DNA from: Cordylochernes scorpioides
Lineage: Eukaryota > Arthropoda > Arachnida > Pseudoscorpiones > Chernetidae
Reading direction: 5' to 3'
Assembly: GCA_030710605.1 (NCBI GenBank)
Contig: CP092880.1
Coordinates: 7,311,619-7,375,618 of the forward strand
DNA length: 64,000 nucleotides
Position 1 is the first letter of the stretch. Each line of letters opens with the position of its first letter. Both the position numbers and the translations under genes were made by a program. Shown piece after piece: positions 61,764 through 64,000 of this stretch. The notes under the pieces are model-generated. The model was not told the origin of the DNA. It worked only from the letters and a program-made list of their open reading frames with translations, and did not search any database.

Positions 61764-62035
61764 AACGTTTATTTTTGGAGACCTGCATCTCCATCCAAAA
61801 GAATAACATCAATAAGAAAATTGAAATCCCAGAAATTTACCATTTATTAATGCAGTAGTCGGGTATAACAATATTTTATTTCAGTCTCACCTTATTTGCT
61901 TATTTCTCAGTATCATTCTAAGATTGTTTTTTTTACCCAACTATTGTTAGGAGAGAGGCGCGCGGCGGTTGCTAACGTGCCAATGTTCTAAACCTACTTG
62001 TTTTAGCTACATCTTTTCCCGTAGACTTAACGGTG
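61764..62035. other. Unassigned
   Basis: Includes a short GC-rich stretch GAGGCGCGCGGCGGTTGC near 61955. No repeat recognised. Confidence 0.35.
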
Positions 62036-62047
62036 ACTTTTTAAAAC

Positions 62048-62600
62048 AACAACAACAAAAGCCTTTATTGAGGGCCTCTCGTCCTATAAAGGATTCGCCA
62101 GTTTACAGAGTAAGAGAAGAAAACTAAGAATACAGAGAGAAACCTATATGTAGTAGGTATAGTATTTTATACACTGTGACTATATACAACAGCAGCAACA
62201 AACCTTTTACTGGAATCAAAGTCCCATACAGGATTCGTCATTCTAATCCTGACAAAGATTATTTACATATAATTATTTACATCAATTAGATTATGTATAT
62301 AGCTTCCCCTTCTTTTCAGCCGTCTTCCAAAATTTGTACAACGCAAACGCTCCAGCTCTTGTTTCTCACCACCTCATTCAACAGGAGCTCAAAAGAGAGT
62401 CCCTCAAAGCCTATTTCACTGAGGAGCACTTCTCGTTCGTCTTTCAGCCCCATACATGAGAGTATATGGTGATGTAGCCCCGGCTCCATTCTTGTCCCGC
62501 AAATATCGCATGTCCATCCGTCTGTTTTAAATATTCTGGGGCGATCATCAGTAAAGAGCACCGAGAGGATTCTCAGTCCGGCAATACACCGTTTGACGTA
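62048..62600 (-). mobile_element. LINE-C, 553-bp 5'-truncated copy with exact TSD
   Basis: Exact 12-bp duplication ACTTTTTAAAAC at 62036-62047 and 62601-62612. Minus strand: ORF2 C-terminus (62561-62316), 3' UTR, and tail AATAAAGGCTTTTGTTGTTG. Extends further 5' than the 35.5-kb copy. Confidence 0.88.
62316..62561 (-). pseudogene. LINE-C ORF2 C-terminus, frameshifted
   Basis: 81 codons: IFKTDGWTCDICGTRMEPGL, HHHILSCMGLKDEREVLLSE, GFEGLSFELLLNEVVRNKSW. A CX2C...H...C knuckle as in other non-LTR C-termini. After NEVVRN it departs from the 35.5-kb copy (NRAGAFPLFKFWKTAEEK), so a frameshift lies near 62358. Compare to the end RRLYT in the other copy. Confidence 0.7.
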
Positions 62601-62612
62601 ACTTTTTAAAAC

Positions 62613-63023
62613 TTATTTATTCCTTTTAACTTTCATGTATAATTATTTTTACATAAATTAGTTTTATATAATTATTTACCATTTTTTCCTATCATTAAAT
62701 TTTCATACGTTTTGTTCTTAAAGATTATTTAAGACATTTAGTTAGAAGAGGTGTTCTTTCTGAAACCATTAGTTTGTGAATAAACATTAAAAAGACTTCT
62801 CGGATGTTTTATCCCAGTACATCAAATCACCAGCGCAACAATATATAGATTCACATAACTGGTTCTCACTTCGCAATTCTTTCTGCCATCATGTTGGTTA
62901 TAAATTTGAAAAATCACTTATCTATTACTGTTGTTGTAGTTGCTTATTCATCAAGTCGTTTAAACGATCTCCCTTAGGTTCGATTGTCTCAGATTTTCTA
63001 TTATATTACTGGAGAAGGAAAGA
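62613..63023. other. AT-rich intergenic DNA
   Basis: No feature recognised. Confidence 0.45.
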
Positions 63024-63161
63024 TTGGCCGCAGCCTTGCAGAAAATTGACTTAGACCCAGAGCAGCAGCTTTACACACCCAAGATAGTGGATATTGCTGC
63101 TGCTGTGATGGAGATGTATGGAGACATCTGAGACTCTTCTTTGGACACGACAACAACAACA
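63024..63161 (+). mobile_element. LINE-A, 138-bp 3' fragment with exact TSD
   Basis: Exact 11-bp duplication AGAAGGAAAGA at 63013-63023 and 63162-63172. Encodes AAALQKIDLDPEQQLYTPKI, VDIAAAVMEMYGDI, stop; tail (AAC)n. Only a few differences from 50523-50674. Confidence 0.88.
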
Positions 63162-63239
63162 AGAAGGAAAGAGAGGTGCTGTTGGTTTGAAGACCTGGAA
63201 GTACCACTCAGTGTGACTTTGTTTCTTTTGGTCTCCTGA

Positions 63240-64000
63240 CATGGAGTGTAGCCGCTCCTATGGAGAACATCCTAGAAGCAATGTCCACCCAGACCTTTCG
63301 GTCCATAAACCGGCATGCGAAGCATGCCCTCTGCTGCTATAAGCCACCGTACCAAAGGAATGATGCATTCTCCATGCACCGAGCGGCCATTGTTTGGCCC
63401 CTCGCGCCCGCCATTATGGTCTGGCTCCATGGGGATGACCAATCAACCCACAGGCGTCTCCGAGAGTTCATGGCAAGGTTGCTGTCCGAGCCCTCCCGTT
63501 CAGACTTGGTTTAACCCGTCCTACGCTCCAATAGGACTCCCCCCCCCCCCCGGCCTTTGGCCCTCGTACCCTTTGTTCACAGTACTCCCTGAATCTGCCG
63601 ACGAATCAAGGACCTCTGAGGTTCCGAGGTTGACACGGGGAACCGCGCGGAGGCGGGGGGGTGGTACTACTGTGTGCACCCCTTGGTTTTTCAACACCAG
63701 GCCTAGCCCTGGTGCAATTTTCGCGCACGGCAAGGACGCTCCCAATGACGCACACACAGAGCGAAGACCCAAGAGTTTCAAGACACGTGCGCCTCGCCTC
63801 AGACAACCAAGGACAGACGGCCAGCTTACAGCTTCACTGGACATCAGTCAGTGGCACCCCTACGGAGGGCAACACGCAGAGACGCCTCAACACTCACTCC
63901 CCTCTAGAGTGATTGTAGAGGGCGGGAAAAACTTCTTCCCCGCACCCTTAGAGAACAGACAATTGATACATTAGCCATGTACAGGATGGCCCTACCAGGA
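63240..64000. other. GC-rich block at the window edge, origin unknown
   Basis: Composition jumps to clearly GC-rich, with a C run (63540-63554) and G runs (GGCGGGGGGGTGG at 63651). It is unique in the window. Frames: plus 63260-63514 (84 codons) and plus 63315-63974 (219 codons), overlapping, plus several on the minus strand; GC-rich DNA keeps frames open by chance. It may be the end of a larger transposon or a gene continuing to the right. Confidence 0.45.
63260..63514 (+). CDS. Unrecognised 84-codon ORF
   Basis: MENILEAMSTQTFRSINRHA, then AIVWPLAPAIMVWLHGDDQS, ending RRLREFMARLLSEPSRSDLV. A charged C-terminus and mixed hydrophobicity look more protein-like than the overlapping Pro/Arg-rich 219-codon frame. 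It may be the C-terminus of a non-LTR ORF. Family not recognised. Confidence 0.3.
   Translation: MENILEAMSTQTFRSINRHAKHALCCYKPPYQRNDAFSMHRAAIVWPLAPAIMVWLHGDDQSTHRRLREFMARLLSEPSRSDLV

Overview
The window reads as non-coding, repeat-dominated DNA of an invertebrate animal nuclear genome. Evidence: strongly AT-rich background, a Ty3/gypsy-type LTR retrotransposon, many 5'-truncated non-LTR (LINE) copies with target-site duplications (TSDs), tRNA-derived SINEs, many TA-flanked MITEs, and no long host ORF. C-terminal LINE peptides (CX2C...H knuckles, WRDH-type tail) and a mariner fragment fit an arthropod; an arachnid is a guess from memory of similar peptides, not shown by the sequence. No convincing host protein-coding gene was found. 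The only cellular gene-like feature is a tRNA-Gly(GCC) body at 48.4 kb whose 3' acceptor strand is damaged.

Layout. 1-2.9 kb: AT-rich DNA with one GC-richer island. 2.9-7.5 kb: LTR element on the minus strand with two identical 200-bp LTRs, gag-protease and RT-RNase H-integrase in one frame interrupted by a single TAA. 7.5-27 kb: MITEs, SINE-1, LINE ends, palindromic repeats, hAT-like MITEs. 27.3-27.8 kb: a long, nearly perfect palindrome. 28-31 kb: AT-rich, with a Tc1-like MITE and a GC-richer island. 31.7-45 kb: a belt of tandem arrays (about 165, 41, 76, 136/143, 27 and about 150 bp units) among foldback repeats. 45-50 kb: MITEs, foldbacks, the tRNA-Gly. 50.8-57.2 kb: more arrays (about 97, about 145, 112/130 bp). 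57.5-64 kb: pogo-like MITEs, an inverted repeat, a mariner transposase fragment, LINE ends, and an unexplained GC-rich block at the right edge.

Themes. (1) Tandem arrays total about 10 kb, and several can be traced to a parent transposon: a Tc1-like MITE end (76 bp), a SINE head (41 bp), a LINE RNase H segment (136/143 bp), an RTE C-terminus (55 bp), a pogo-like MITE interior (about 78 bp). (2) Several palindromic repeat families carry a CTGANGA / hairpin / GAAAC core resembling a hammerhead ribozyme, as known in Penelope-like retroelements, though no complete ribozyme is present. (3) Exact TSDs give a relative order of nested insertions at several places.
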